A DNA stretch of 52,182 nt from a virus. Location: positions 1-52,182 of IMG/VR virus record IMGVR_UViG_3300024262_004288, one strand, 5' to 3'. This document shows, piece after piece, positions 25,404 to 33,886 of the stretch. The notes below the pieces were generated by a model. The model made no database searches, had not been told where the DNA came from, and saw only the letters and a program-made list of their open reading frames with translations. The first letter of the stretch is position 1; the number at the start of each line of letters is the position of its first letter. Position numbers and translations under genes: made by a program.

Positions 25404-25702
25404 ACAACTATCCTCTGGCTATCCTGACGTCGTATATTCTACGATGATTGGTTAACCAGAGGTTAACCTGAGGGTGTACCTAATGGCGCGAAAAGAGTTG
25501 CTGATACAGCACAAGAGTTGCCACCCTCTAACTACAACTATGCCATTATTCGAAAGTGTCAAGGAACAGACTCGCCTCTAGCCCCTGACATATTTCCCAC
25601 GTTCCCCGGCGCTACCAGCGCCGGGGAGCCTAGGGAGGGTGGGTTTCCATCCAGGACGTTTAGTCCCTAACGCCAACCGACTTTTTCTCTGGCGAGGAGC
25701 CT
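25404..25702 (+). ncRNA. Second structured intergenic RNA / long leader candidate
   Basis: Some 300 bases between genes with successive helices: CCTCTGG/CCAGAGG (25412-25418/25456-25462) enclosing CGTCGTA/TACGATG (25428-25434/25440-25446); GAGGGTG/CACCCTC (25470-25476/25522-25528) enclosing TGCTG/CAGCA; a 10-bp CCCCGGCGCT/AGCGCCGGGG stem with loop ACC (25604-25626); GGGTGG/CCATCC (25637-25652); GGAC/GTCC; and CGCCA/TGGCG (25671-25694) ending beside the GAGGAG ribosome site of the next gene. GGTTAACC occurs twice at 25450-25468. It could be a separate RNA, an attenuator or a regulatory leader. Confidence 0.5.
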
Positions 25703-25963
25703 TTGAACGACACATCTGAAAAGGAGATTACTATAACTCTACGAGGAAATAAAATAGCAATCGACAAGATTCTAATACTAGTTGGACTTATGGAAGTTGC
25801 TGGTAATCGTACGATTGATATTGCATTATGTTCTCTAAATACTGATAAGCTAGTTAGTGATTTACCACCAGCCTTATCTGATATAGAAATGGAACTTATT
25901 CTTAATAATCAGAGAGTTATTCTTTACGATAAAAGAGGGCAGGTCCTTCTGCTGCCAGGATGA
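25703..25963 (+). CDS. Hypothetical protein, 86 residues
   Basis: A small protein starting at TTG with GAGGAG 3 nt before it. Hydrophobic strands and a Leu-rich helix (KILILVGLMEVAG) are seen, but no family. The ribosome site adjoins a 5-bp hairpin (25671-25694), so translation may be modulated by the upstream structure. It overlaps the ligase gene by 4 nt. Confidence 0.55.
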   Translation: MNDTSEKEITITLRGNKIAIDKILILVGLMEVAGNRTIDIALCSLNTDKLVSDLPPALSDIEMELILNNQRVILYDKRGQVLLLPG

Positions 25964-26916
25964 CTTTCCAATTTAGGGGCTGTCAGTTAGCCCGAAAGTA
26001 TACTCCATCAGATGCTATTCCCTTTCCGGTATTTGTTGAACCAAAGATTGATGGGGGCCGGTTAATCATAGCCATTGATAAGCATAAGCCAGAAGGATTT
26101 AGTCGAAGTGGTAATCCCAAACCGGGACTACTTCCTATTCTCGAACCTTTAACTGCAATTAATGGTTGGGTATTTGATTCCGAAGGATGGCGCAATAGTT
26201 GGGGCGAAACAATGAGTGTTTTCCAACGAGCCAATCCCAATCCTCAGCATCTAAAAGAGTTCCAGGTTTTCGTTTTTGATTTGATTCCAATTGCTACTTA
26301 TCCTCGGGGCGCTTGGGGAACAGATCAACGGCAACGAAAGAGTCTTCTCAAGAATGCCTTATCGCGTTTAGGTACGATGCAATTGGTCATCGATCTGGAT
26401 GCTGGAGAAGTTAATACAATTCCTTTAGGTTCTAGGGTAAGGGCGCCTAACATAGTTTACGTCAATCATGTTGAGGTAAATAACCATCGTGATATTCGAG
26501 ATGCTTACTTACTTTTCAGAGAAAAGGGTTTTGAGGGTGCGATGATTAAAGCACCACAAGCTGGTTACATGTTAGATCGTGTAGGAGCTTGGAGAAAGGT
26601 CAAACCTTTCAAAATGATCTCAGGTATAATAACTCGCTGTGTCGAGGGTGACGGCAAGAATGTTGGTCGCTTAGGATCTTTTAGGGCTCGTCTTCCCGAA
26701 GGTGGAGAATGTGGAGTGGGAACTTTCTTGATGGGTTGCTTAAAGAATGCTGAGGGCACTCCCTTAAATGATGCGGACGTTCGACAATACTTTTGGGATC
26801 GTCGAGCTATGCTAATAGGAAAAAGAATCAACTTCAAAGTTCAAGACGATAATACCCCTGTTAGTGAAGCAAGGCACCCTATCTTTGTGTCTATCGAGGA
26901 GGATAATGGCCAATAA
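25960..26916 (+). CDS. ATP-dependent DNA ligase (short form)
   Basis: A 318-residue nucleotidyltransferase ligase. Motif I is EPKIDGGR with Lys29 as the AMP-accepting lysine; motif III is VFDSEGW; motif IV EGAMIKAP; motif V WRKVKPFK. A C-terminal OB-like domain follows motif V. No N-terminal DNA-binding domain is present, as in T7-type small ligases. It is the first of two DNA ligases in the window and overlaps the following zinc protein by 11 nt. The two may act at different nick types or times. Confidence 0.88.
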   Translation: MTFQFRGCQLARKYTPSDAIPFPVFVEPKIDGGRLIIAIDKHKPEGFSRSGNPKPGLLPILEPLTAINGWVFDSEGWRNSWGETMSVFQRANPNPQHLKEFQVFVFDLIPIATYPRGAWGTDQRQRKSLLKNALSRLGTMQLVIDLDAGEVNTIPLGSRVRAPNIVYVNHVEVNNHRDIRDAYLLFREKGFEGAMIKAPQAGYMLDRVGAWRKVKPFKMISGIITRCVEGDGKNVGRLGSFRARLPEGGECGVGTFLMGCLKNAEGTPLNDADVRQYFWDRRAMLIGKRINFKVQDDNTPVSEARHPIFVSIEEDNGQ

Positions 26917-28072
26917 GTGTGGGGAATGTGCTTGGTTAGAACAGAAATCTCGGGGCAAGACTTGCATTGACCGCGGTAAGTCAGCAGAAGATGATGCCTG
27001 CCCTGACTTTGAGGGAGCCAAGCCAGCTAGTAAAAATGCCGTGTTAATCACGGAGATGTCTGATACTGCCGGAGCTTATTTACTGATTTCTGGAGATGAA
27101 GCCAAGAAGGTTTACTCCAAACGTAAAGAGCTAACTACTCTGGGTTGGAAATGGTTTAAGAAGGATACCTATTGGTGGCACGATAAGCCAGCAGATCCTG
27201 TTGGGATCACGAATCTTCTAGAGGAACTAGAAGATATCAAGATCGAATATGATATAGGGTTCGAGTACGTAGCAGAGGACAAACCCTCTATCACTGTTAG
27301 CGAAGAGATCGGTGACATTGGTGGAATAGCTGAGAACAGTAATTGCTCTGATTGTCGTTTCTTCCGAGAGAGTGGTGCTTACCACAAAACGGACTCATGT
27401 CGGGATATGGGCAAGAAGCCTACTAATTATTGTCCGAAGTTTGAGTTAGAAGTTCGAATTGATATTGCCGATACTGGCATGGCCGAACATGAAAAGGTAA
27501 AACTAGATCACTTGGTTGATGATAAAGTTGCAATCGATGAAGAAGTAAAAGATATCAATCGTCGCTGGGAAGAGAACAAAGATGAGCTCATGACTTTCAT
27601 GTTGAGTCACGGCACGGTCACGGAGCCCAAAGAAACTTCCGTTCAAGGCGAAACTAATCCCGGGTCCCGGGTATTATTCAGCAATGGTTGGAAGGTCCTG
27701 CTTTCCTACGTTGCTAAAATGACATATAGTGAAGCTACTGCAATTAAGTATTGTACTGACCATAAACTAGATGCAGTTGCATCCAAACCAATTTTAGACT
27801 GGGATCGCTGGGAGGCCCTCCGCTTGGAGGGCAAGATTCCTAGTCAGGTAGTTAATAAGGTAGCCAAACCCAAACCACATTACACTCTAAGGTTGTTTGC
27901 AACTAAGGAGCAGGAGTGTCCTGCTTGCGGGCAAATTGTGGACAAGTCTTCTACTTTCTGTTCCCACTGTGGAACCAATATGAAAGAAAAAATTAAAGTA
28001 TGCTCCTCTTGTGGAGGCCAGCTCACGGTTAATATGGCATTCTGTGGGCAGTGTGGGACAAAGGCGGCTTAG
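26906..28072 (+). CDS. Multi-zinc-ribbon protein with YWW module
   Basis: A 388-residue mosaic. Two Cys-rich modules of the type C-x2-C...T/S-C...C-P-x-F lie near residues 5-34 (CGECAWLEQ...) and 145-175 (CSDCRFFRE...). Between them is a module with LGWKWFKKDTYWWHDKP. A central helical part follows, then two C-terminal zinc ribbons (CPACG with FCSHCG, and CSSCGG with FCGQCG). GAGGAGG precedes ATG 26906. Similar Cys modules occur in the 35.6- and 38.9-kb proteins, and similar YWW modules in the 31.8-kb protein. Nucleic-acid or protein binding is likely; no enzyme motif. Confidence 0.6.
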   Translation: MANKCGECAWLEQKSRGKTCIDRGKSAEDDACPDFEGAKPASKNAVLITEMSDTAGAYLLISGDEAKKVYSKRKELTTLGWKWFKKDTYWWHDKPADPVGITNLLEELEDIKIEYDIGFEYVAEDKPSITVSEEIGDIGGIAENSNCSDCRFFRESGAYHKTDSCRDMGKKPTNYCPKFELEVRIDIADTGMAEHEKVKLDHLVDDKVAIDEEVKDINRRWEENKDELMTFMLSHGTVTEPKETSVQGETNPGSRVLFSNGWKVLLSYVAKMTYSEATAIKYCTDHKLDAVASKPILDWDRWEALRLEGKIPSQVVNKVAKPKPHYTLRLFATKEQECPACGQIVDKSSTFCSHCGTNMKEKIKVCSSCGGQLTVNMAFCGQCGTKAA

Positions 28073-28281
28073 TGCGTGTTTTCGACCCCAAAGTTGCGAT
28101 ACCCCTTGCCTCTAAGGTCAAAATACTTTTGCAACTCCTTCCCGTAAAATTAGATATAAGTGTACCCGGTAACTCTGGTGCAATTATCTCTTTCAATGTT
28201 AGGTTAAAGGTAGAACCCATCGATATGGTCAATCCAGACACGAAACCTGCCGAAAAGAAAGAAGAGGAGAAGAGTGAGTAA
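28072..28281 (+). CDS. Small protein with acidic tail
   Basis: A 69-residue protein whose GTG overlaps the preceding TAG by one base. It forms beta strands (KLDISVPGNSGAIISF) and ends in a charged tail PAEKKEEEKSE. It overlaps the MoxR gene by 8 nt and so is likely translated together with it. Unrecognised. Confidence 0.5.
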   Translation: MRVFDPKVAIPLASKVKILLQLLPVKLDISVPGNSGAIISFNVRLKVEPIDMVNPDTKPAEKKEEEKSE

Positions 28282-29494
28282 CATTTTGACAAAGATTGGC
28301 ATCATCGGTTGGGACGATTGCTCCGCAGTCGTGATGTCGGCATTGACCGCGAAGTTACCCATTTGCTTCGTGGGAGAACACGGCACGAATAAGACAGATG
28401 GTTCTGGTGAGATTGCTCGTGCAGTATTAGGTAATTGTCGTTTTACGAAATATGACGTTCCTCTCCTAAATATTGACGATCTTCTGGGATATCCCGATCC
28501 CTCTTCCTTGGCTGATCCAAAGAGCGAGGAAGTACGGTTCAAGGGTACGCCTACTTCAATTTGGAAATGTGATGCGGTCTTGTTCGATGAGATCAACCGC
28601 GCTTCCCCTTTCATTGGAGCAAAGTTGATTGAAGTCGTCCGCACCGGTAGGGTGATGGGTAAGCAGACGAACGTTCAATTAGTCTTTGCTGCAATCAATC
28701 CTCCAGACAAATATGATTCCGCCTTTATGGATTTGGCACAAGCCAGTCGATTCGTATATGTGAAGGTTCCATCCCTGGGACAAATGACTTCTTCCGAACA
28801 GCAGGCCATTCTGGATATGCATACTAGAGGATCTCATTCGACGGGTGCAGAATTTCTGGAGACTATTACCGAGGCCCGTAAGGTGATGGAGCAGTTCTCC
28901 TTGGAAGATTTGGCTACCACCAAGCATACGGTATTGAAATGTACACAAGTTATCAATACTCAAAAGAGGGGTATTATTTATAGTGCCAGACAAGCTCAGT
29001 ATTTGGTGAGGCTATTCCTGGCAGCACAGGCACTAAAAGTGGTAGACCCTAATTCCTACAATTGGTCGGATTCCGATTATTGTAGTCTGGTAGTGGCCAC
29101 TACTCCCGAAGTCAATGGCATTGTCCGTAAGATTGTTAATCCCGCAGATATCAGTGGTCCAATTCAGCAAGTATTGGTCGGTTTCAAACTGAACGATCCT
29201 TTGACAACAGCAAGGTCGTTGAGAGACTTGCTCAGGATCAGAATCTCCGATCAGATGGCCTGGGCAGGTACTACCAAGGAATTCATTGAAAAAGAAAAAG
29301 ATGGAGACATTTTACGCGAAGCGATACAGAATATTGTGGAGCGTCAGTCACGGGGTGATGTCGAGAAAGAACTCTGTAACAGCCTATGCAAGGCCGCCGC
29401 GGGCAAGTTGCTAACAACCGGAACATTGCAGGACTTCCCATTCTCCCTTCGTAATCTGAATGACGAAACGCTGAAAATGCTAGGAGTCAAATGA
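28274..29494 (+). CDS. MoxR-type AAA+ ATPase
   Basis: A 406-residue AAA+ ATPase starting at GTG with GAGGAGA upstream. Walker A is GEHGTNKTDGSG (Lys40), Walker B VLFDEINRASPF, and a MoxR-style sensor FAAINPPDKYD follows. MoxR ATPases act with VWA-domain proteins as chaperone-like machines that insert metals or remodel complexes, and a VWA protein follows 475 nt downstream. The C-terminal half is helical and phage-specific. It overlaps the next gene at ATGA. Confidence 0.82.
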   Translation: MSNILTKIGIIGWDDCSAVVMSALTAKLPICFVGEHGTNKTDGSGEIARAVLGNCRFTKYDVPLLNIDDLLGYPDPSSLADPKSEEVRFKGTPTSIWKCDAVLFDEINRASPFIGAKLIEVVRTGRVMGKQTNVQLVFAAINPPDKYDSAFMDLAQASRFVYVKVPSLGQMTSSEQQAILDMHTRGSHSTGAEFLETITEARKVMEQFSLEDLATTKHTVLKCTQVINTQKRGIIYSARQAQYLVRLFLAAQALKVVDPNSYNWSDSDYCSLVVATTPEVNGIVRKIVNPADISGPIQQVLVGFKLNDPLTTARSLRDLLRIRISDQMAWAGTTKEFIEKEKDGDILREAIQNIVERQSRGDVEKELCNSLCKAAAGKLLTTGTLQDFPFSLRNLNDETLKMLGVK

Positions 29495-29967
29495 GTTTTC
29501 ATCATATCAAAGTAGACTTGGGCGAGCCTTTCCGCAACTTGGCCCAAGACAAGGTTTGGCGATTCTTCGATCCCAAATCCGTCGTTAAGATTGCCAATAA
29601 AGATCTTCCTTGCAAGGAAGTTGGCCCAAAAGAGTCCGACGATCCCGAAAAAAGGGAACCTGATATCACTGAGGACGAAGTTCGTCAACTTATGGGATCT
29701 ACGATCATTGTCATTCATGTTGATGACTTGTTGTACATTATTGATCCAGCAGAAGACAATATTCGCTACTTCAATCAGGATGGCACTACTGATAGTGATT
29801 CTTGGGGACTATACCACGAGTATGGCATCTGTACTTTCTGTCCCGATCCCAGTAATTCGATACTTCATTCCTTTGTGGCCAATCCTTCCTGGATGGACAT
29901 ACAACAAATGGGCTTCGGTGACATTCTAAAAAATTATGTCATGGAGAATCTGGAATTCACTGATTAA
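29491..29967 (+). CDS. Hypothetical protein between MoxR and VWA
   Basis: A 158-residue acidic protein translationally coupled to the MoxR gene. It has an acidic stretch DITEDEVRQLMG followed by an alternating strand pattern STIIVIHVDDLLYIIDP. No family recognised; its fixed place between the ATPase and VWA gene suggests a third part of the same module. Confidence 0.6.
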   Translation: MSFHHIKVDLGEPFRNLAQDKVWRFFDPKSVVKIANKDLPCKEVGPKESDDPEKREPDITEDEVRQLMGSTIIVIHVDDLLYIIDPAEDNIRYFNQDGTTDSDSWGLYHEYGICTFCPDPSNSILHSFVANPSWMDIQQMGFGDILKNYVMENLEFTD

Positions 29968-29968
29968 T

Positions 29969-31804
29969 ATGCTAAAAATTTCAGCGGAAGCGGCGGCTCG
30001 CACCCAGAGGCAGCAGATAGATAAGATCAAAAGGCTTCTGCTGAGCGATCGTCCCCATGAAGCAGCATCTGCACTATACATGCTACTATTTAATCGTACC
30101 ACATTACGAGTATGGGAATTGGCTGTCGCGGACGGTAGTCGACTGCCACAGATACTAAACTATCTACGTAGGATAGAATTCAAGAATAAAGGAGTACCCA
30201 CCGCAGGAGTGAATCTACGAACGGGTCTACTAGTAATTGGTAGTAAGTTCTTTGTTGACTTTATCGAAGACACCTTCGATATCTTCTGGTTGCTTTTGCA
30301 TGAACGCAATCATGTGATTATTCGCGATATTTTAGATCTGCCCGTTCCTTCAATGACACATTCATTGATTAACTTTGCAGAAGATGCTTATATTAATGCC
30401 GTTGCTCGCAAGCAGATTCCATCGGGGATGCCCGAGCGATTTTACGCAGATCAACGGATACTAGAAAAGATATTAGCCGAAGCCCAGAAAGAAAAGGGTG
30501 AGGAAGAATTAACTGAAGAAGAAAAACAGGTGCTAGAAGAGCGTATGTCTCGACTGCATCAAATGTTAACTACGCGCTCTGATATTGTCAGTGAAGTCGT
30601 GCGTGAGCCCTTCGCTTTAACAGATCGAGTTAAGATTTCTGATAGTCTTTGTGATGCCTTAGTTGGTGCTCATCATGCACTTTACAAGGATACCGTTGTA
30701 GGTAAACAATACTTTGATAATAATCCCTTCACTCCTAATGGTGGTCATTATTACGCTGACTACGGCGCTTGGATGAAGGCATTTTACGAATGGTGGCGTA
30801 AACTAAACGATGAGGCTAAGAAGCAGTTTGAGAAAGTGCTAGCTCAACTTCCTCCACTAGTTAAAAGTGGATCTTGTCAAAATCAGCATGGAGATTATGG
30901 CCCGGAATTCGATATACCGGGAATGAATGAAGGACAAGGAGGAGAAGATCCGAAGGAGCCCGGAGAGGAAGACTTCGATCCCGATGCCTTTGAAGATCAA
31001 TATGACATTCCGGAGCAGAAGAAAGAAGACATCCCCATTAAAACAGCTGAAGATTGCGGTGACGATGAGACACACGGCAATGGTGTGTCTCATCAAGGAC
31101 GCGATATTCAAGGACATCCATTCCAATCAGTCAAGCCTTGTTCCTTTGAGCATGGCCTATTAAGCAGTACTTTCGATCAGCAAGATGATGCCCGCAACTT
31201 CGGTTCCATGATGAGCGCTATTAGTTCCACTAACTTGGATAAGATTGGGGAAGTCTGTGGAACTATCCTTAGTCTTCGTTCCGTGGAATCAATAATGGAG
31301 GGATCGACCTTTTATCCTCCTAGTAGTTTGAGTCGTCGCGATCTGGCCTTGCTTGCTTGCGGCCACACCCCCGTACTCTATCGCTTTGGTCTGGGTATTA
31401 CTCAGCCGCGACTAAAAGTCTACATGGATGTTAGTGGATCCATGCATGCTTATTTACCCTACATTCCTTTTATCTCCGAACAACTAAAAGAACATGCTGA
31501 TCGCTTCTTCCAGTTTTCCACCGAGCTAGTAGAAGTTGACGCGGATGAGAAATATTATTATTCAACCGGTGGAACACGATATGATATTGTAGCAAAGCAC
31601 ATTTTGCGAAATAGCTTTAGATCTGTCATCATTGTTACAGATGAGACGGATAGTATCAGCCCCGAGTTGAAAGAGCAGTTAAAAGTCAATGTTGAGGAGC
31701 TATATCTTGTGGTTACACCTTGCGGTTGGGGCGATAATAGCCGAGGTTTCACCGCTTTGGCTACACATCTTTCCAAGATTACCGACACTGAACAATGCGA
31801 TTAA
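29969..31804 (+). CDS. VWA-domain protein with HExxH metallopeptidase-like domain
   Basis: A 611-residue protein. The N-terminal half carries LLLHERNHVI with HExxH (residues 111-115) followed by NFAEDAYINAV, the pattern of DUF2201-type putative metallopeptidases. An acidic low-complexity linker with many Glu/Asp occurs around residues 310-380. The C-terminal VWA domain has the MIDAS DVSGS (Asp487) with TGGTRYD and TDE as later metal residues. MoxR plus VWA pairs are a known machine type. An earlier ATG at 29936 is possible, adding 11 residues; neither start has a clear ribosome site. Confidence 0.8.
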   Translation: MLKISAEAAARTQRQQIDKIKRLLLSDRPHEAASALYMLLFNRTTLRVWELAVADGSRLPQILNYLRRIEFKNKGVPTAGVNLRTGLLVIGSKFFVDFIEDTFDIFWLLLHERNHVIIRDILDLPVPSMTHSLINFAEDAYINAVARKQIPSGMPERFYADQRILEKILAEAQKEKGEEELTEEEKQVLEERMSRLHQMLTTRSDIVSEVVREPFALTDRVKISDSLCDALVGAHHALYKDTVVGKQYFDNNPFTPNGGHYYADYGAWMKAFYEWWRKLNDEAKKQFEKVLAQLPPLVKSGSCQNQHGDYGPEFDIPGMNEGQGGEDPKEPGEEDFDPDAFEDQYDIPEQKKEDIPIKTAEDCGDDETHGNGVSHQGRDIQGHPFQSVKPCSFEHGLLSSTFDQQDDARNFGSMMSAISSTNLDKIGEVCGTILSLRSVESIMEGSTFYPPSSLSRRDLALLACGHTPVLYRFGLGITQPRLKVYMDVSGSMHAYLPYIPFISEQLKEHADRFFQFSTELVEVDADEKYYYSTGGTRYDIVAKHILRNSFRSVIIVTDETDSISPELKEQLKVNVEELYLVVTPCGWGDNSRGFTALATHLSKITDTEQCD

Positions 31805-31831
31805 AAACATAAAACCCGTAAAAAGAGAAGT

Positions 31832-33223
31832 ATGAATGGTGTAGATTTAACTGAATTACTTCGGCGTGTCATAAAACTTGTGCATAAGCACATTAAAAAG
31901 GAGACTGCATCTCTTACAACGTTTGCAGTTCCAGATGATATGCTGGACATTTTGGAATTACTTGAGAACTCTTTCGAGTTCATTCATATGACTGATTCTC
32001 ATTATTTATATAGGCAGCCGGGGGTTGGGGATATAGACTTACATCTGGCCGACGGAATCGGAACGTTCGAGTTGCGACTCCGAAAAGTCCTTCCACCCGA
32101 ACTTCAACTCGAACTAGATAAGCAATTAGAGATTTGGCGGGGGCCGGAATTTTCCGATTCCCTACTCAGTCTATCCCCCCGATCATTTATTATCGAATAC
32201 ATCACACAACAGCAGTCCGGCCCACATAACGAGCTATTCCGAATCCATCGTGAACTCGTGTGGGACTATCTAAACAAAGAGCTACACAAAGAGGAGAGCT
32301 CAGAAACCATGTCGACCGCAATCACTCTACACAAGACCGAAGACAAAGATGGAAAGTACCTCCAGACCGACAAGGGACTGGCGGACAATGACGACGTCGT
32401 GAAGGCGCTCGAAGCAAGCGGCTTCGCGGTCTACGGCAAGCAGAAGCGGGCTCAGCTCTGGTGGATCGCGCGTCCCGAAGAGGACAAGGGTATCGCTACC
32501 CTGGTCAAGACGCTGAAGAAGGCTGGCGTCGAGGCCACCCTCGAGGAGCCGCCCGTTGCCAAGAAGCGGGGTCGTCCGACGAAGGACGATGAGGCCAAGG
32601 ACGATGAGGCCAAGGCCGAAGCCGCGCCGGAGCCCGAGGTGGAAACCAAGGAGCCCGAGGTGGAAACCAAGGCCGTCGAGTCCAAGGTGGAGTCCGCCGC
32701 TGCCGAACCAGAAGTCGTCGAGCCCGAGGCCAAGCCCATCGAGAAGGCCAATGGCGAGGTCATCCGTCTCTCCCGTGACACCTCCGGCAAGGAGGACTTC
32801 CTCTTCACGACCAATGACCCCGAGGATCTCAAGGACATCCTAGGAGTCCTGGAAGCGGCAGGATTCTCCCACTTCGAGAAGGATTACAAGAAGGCTCCGA
32901 AGGCCGACTACTGGTGGATTCAGACCCCCGAGAACGTCGGAGTGCTGATGACTCAGCTTCAGGAGCTGGGCACCGCGCCGGAGCTCGAAGGCTTCGCCGC
33001 CGGAAAGGCCGCGAAGGAGATTCTGCAGACCCTATTCGATGCCGCCGGCGTCAAGGCCCACATCAAAGGCAAGCTGTCGGATCCCACGGCCGAGATGAAT
33101 GGTGTGACGGTCGCGGTTCAGGAAAGTGGCTTCTTCAGTGTTGCCATCAAGACCGAGATCAACACGGCAACTACCAATATCGATGCCGTCGCGGAGTTCC
33201 TTCGCGTGGCTTCGGGCCTGTAG
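31832..33223 (+). CDS. Two-part protein: AT-rich N-terminal region fused to GC-rich repeat region with AT-hook
   Basis: A continuous 463-residue frame with an abrupt change in base and codon use at about 32309. Residues 1-159 are an unrecognised helical domain written in AT-rich codons. From Met160 (ATG 32309, with GAGGAGAG 10-12 nt upstream) the coding is GC-rich and contains two related modules ending in WWIARPEEDKGI and YWWIQTPENVGV, separated by an acidic EPEVE linker. The linker has 15-bp (32582-32611) and 21-bp (32630-32671) tandem repeats and an AT-hook-like KKRGRPTKD. The shorter internal product could be the main, highly made protein. Nucleic-acid binding is suggested by the AT-hook only. 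Confidence 0.6.
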   Translation: MNGVDLTELLRRVIKLVHKHIKKETASLTTFAVPDDMLDILELLENSFEFIHMTDSHYLYRQPGVGDIDLHLADGIGTFELRLRKVLPPELQLELDKQLEIWRGPEFSDSLLSLSPRSFIIEYITQQQSGPHNELFRIHRELVWDYLNKELHKEESSETMSTAITLHKTEDKDGKYLQTDKGLADNDDVVKALEASGFAVYGKQKRAQLWWIARPEEDKGIATLVKTLKKAGVEATLEEPPVAKKRGRPTKDDEAKDDEAKAEAAPEPEVETKEPEVETKAVESKVESAAAEPEVVEPEAKPIEKANGEVIRLSRDTSGKEDFLFTTNDPEDLKDILGVLEAAGFSHFEKDYKKAPKADYWWIQTPENVGVLMTQLQELGTAPELEGFAAGKAAKEILQTLFDAAGVKAHIKGKLSDPTAEMNGVTVAVQESGFFSVAIKTEINTATTNIDAVAEFLRVASGL

Positions 33224-33249
33224 ACTCGATCCGTAAATAGAAGATGGAG

Positions 33250-33276
33250 GCCTCGCCAGGAATTGCCTGGCGGGGC
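33250..33276 (+). terminator. 11-bp hairpin after GC-rich gene
   Basis: Arms 33250-33260 and 33266-33276 pair over 11 bp (one G-T) around loop AATTG, 26 nt after the stop. No T-run. It lies at the boundary from a GC-rich gene to an AT-rich gene. Confidence 0.5.
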
Positions 33277-33289
33277 ACCCCATCAACCT

Positions 33290-33886
33290 ATGACCAATCA
33301 AACAAGAGAAGCATTTGATGCTATTTTAACTCTGCGGGAAGTTGTTGATGCTAAAACCGCAGAGCTGGAAGAGCAAATTTTAATCCCTTGCAAACGTGGG
33401 TGTTCTCGTTGCTGTTACCAGCCGATTAGTTTGTACCTAGTCGAATACCTTCTAATCAGGGAATCTTGTCGCCAGCTAAAACGGGACAAATGGTTAAGAG
33501 TTTTATCGCAAGCTGAAAAGGCTTGCCGTAAAATAGATAAGTTTATACAAGTAAATAGATTGTCAGAGTCTACAGCGGATATGCACCGCTTAGAATTAGA
33601 ATGTGAAATTCGTTGTCCTTTCCTATTTCATAACGACTGTATGATTTATGAGTATAGACCTATTTGTTGCCGTGTTTATGGTTGGCCTCAATCTTTAGGT
33701 GATGGATCGTTCTTTGGTTGCGCTTGGATCGAGGGCCCAACAAAAGTAGATATCTCCATCTCGATGGAAGCCTACATTGGAATTCAAAGCGATGCAAATA
33801 AAAGATTACACCAATCCTCAAGAATCCACGCCCCTTCCGTTTCACTGCTTCCACAATACTTGCGAGACTTGCCAGATGATTCATAA
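33290..33886 (+). CDS. YkgJ-type Cys-cluster protein, third copy
   Basis: A 198-residue protein from ATG 33290. It has CKRGCSRCC near residue 37, then CPFLFHNDCMIYEYRPICC in the second half, the metal-binding signature of the YkgJ superfamily. The region between is helical. It differs in length and spacing from the copies at 15.6 and 18.9 kb, so they are probably old paralogues and not recent duplicates. It overlaps the following ligase by about 11 nt. Confidence 0.72.
   Translation: MTNQTREAFDAILTLREVVDAKTAELEEQILIPCKRGCSRCCYQPISLYLVEYLLIRESCRQLKRDKWLRVLSQAEKACRKIDKFIQVNRLSESTADMHRLELECEIRCPFLFHNDCMIYEYRPICCRVYGWPQSLGDGSFFGCAWIEGPTKVDISISMEAYIGIQSDANKRLHQSSRIHAPSVSLLPQYLRDLPDDS

Noticed and set aside
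32452-32838. Ser-rich open frame antisense to the acidic linker at 32.6 kb
   Set aside because: Product of repetitive GC-rich coding on the other strand; composition is pure Ser/Ala/Thr and no start signal is present.
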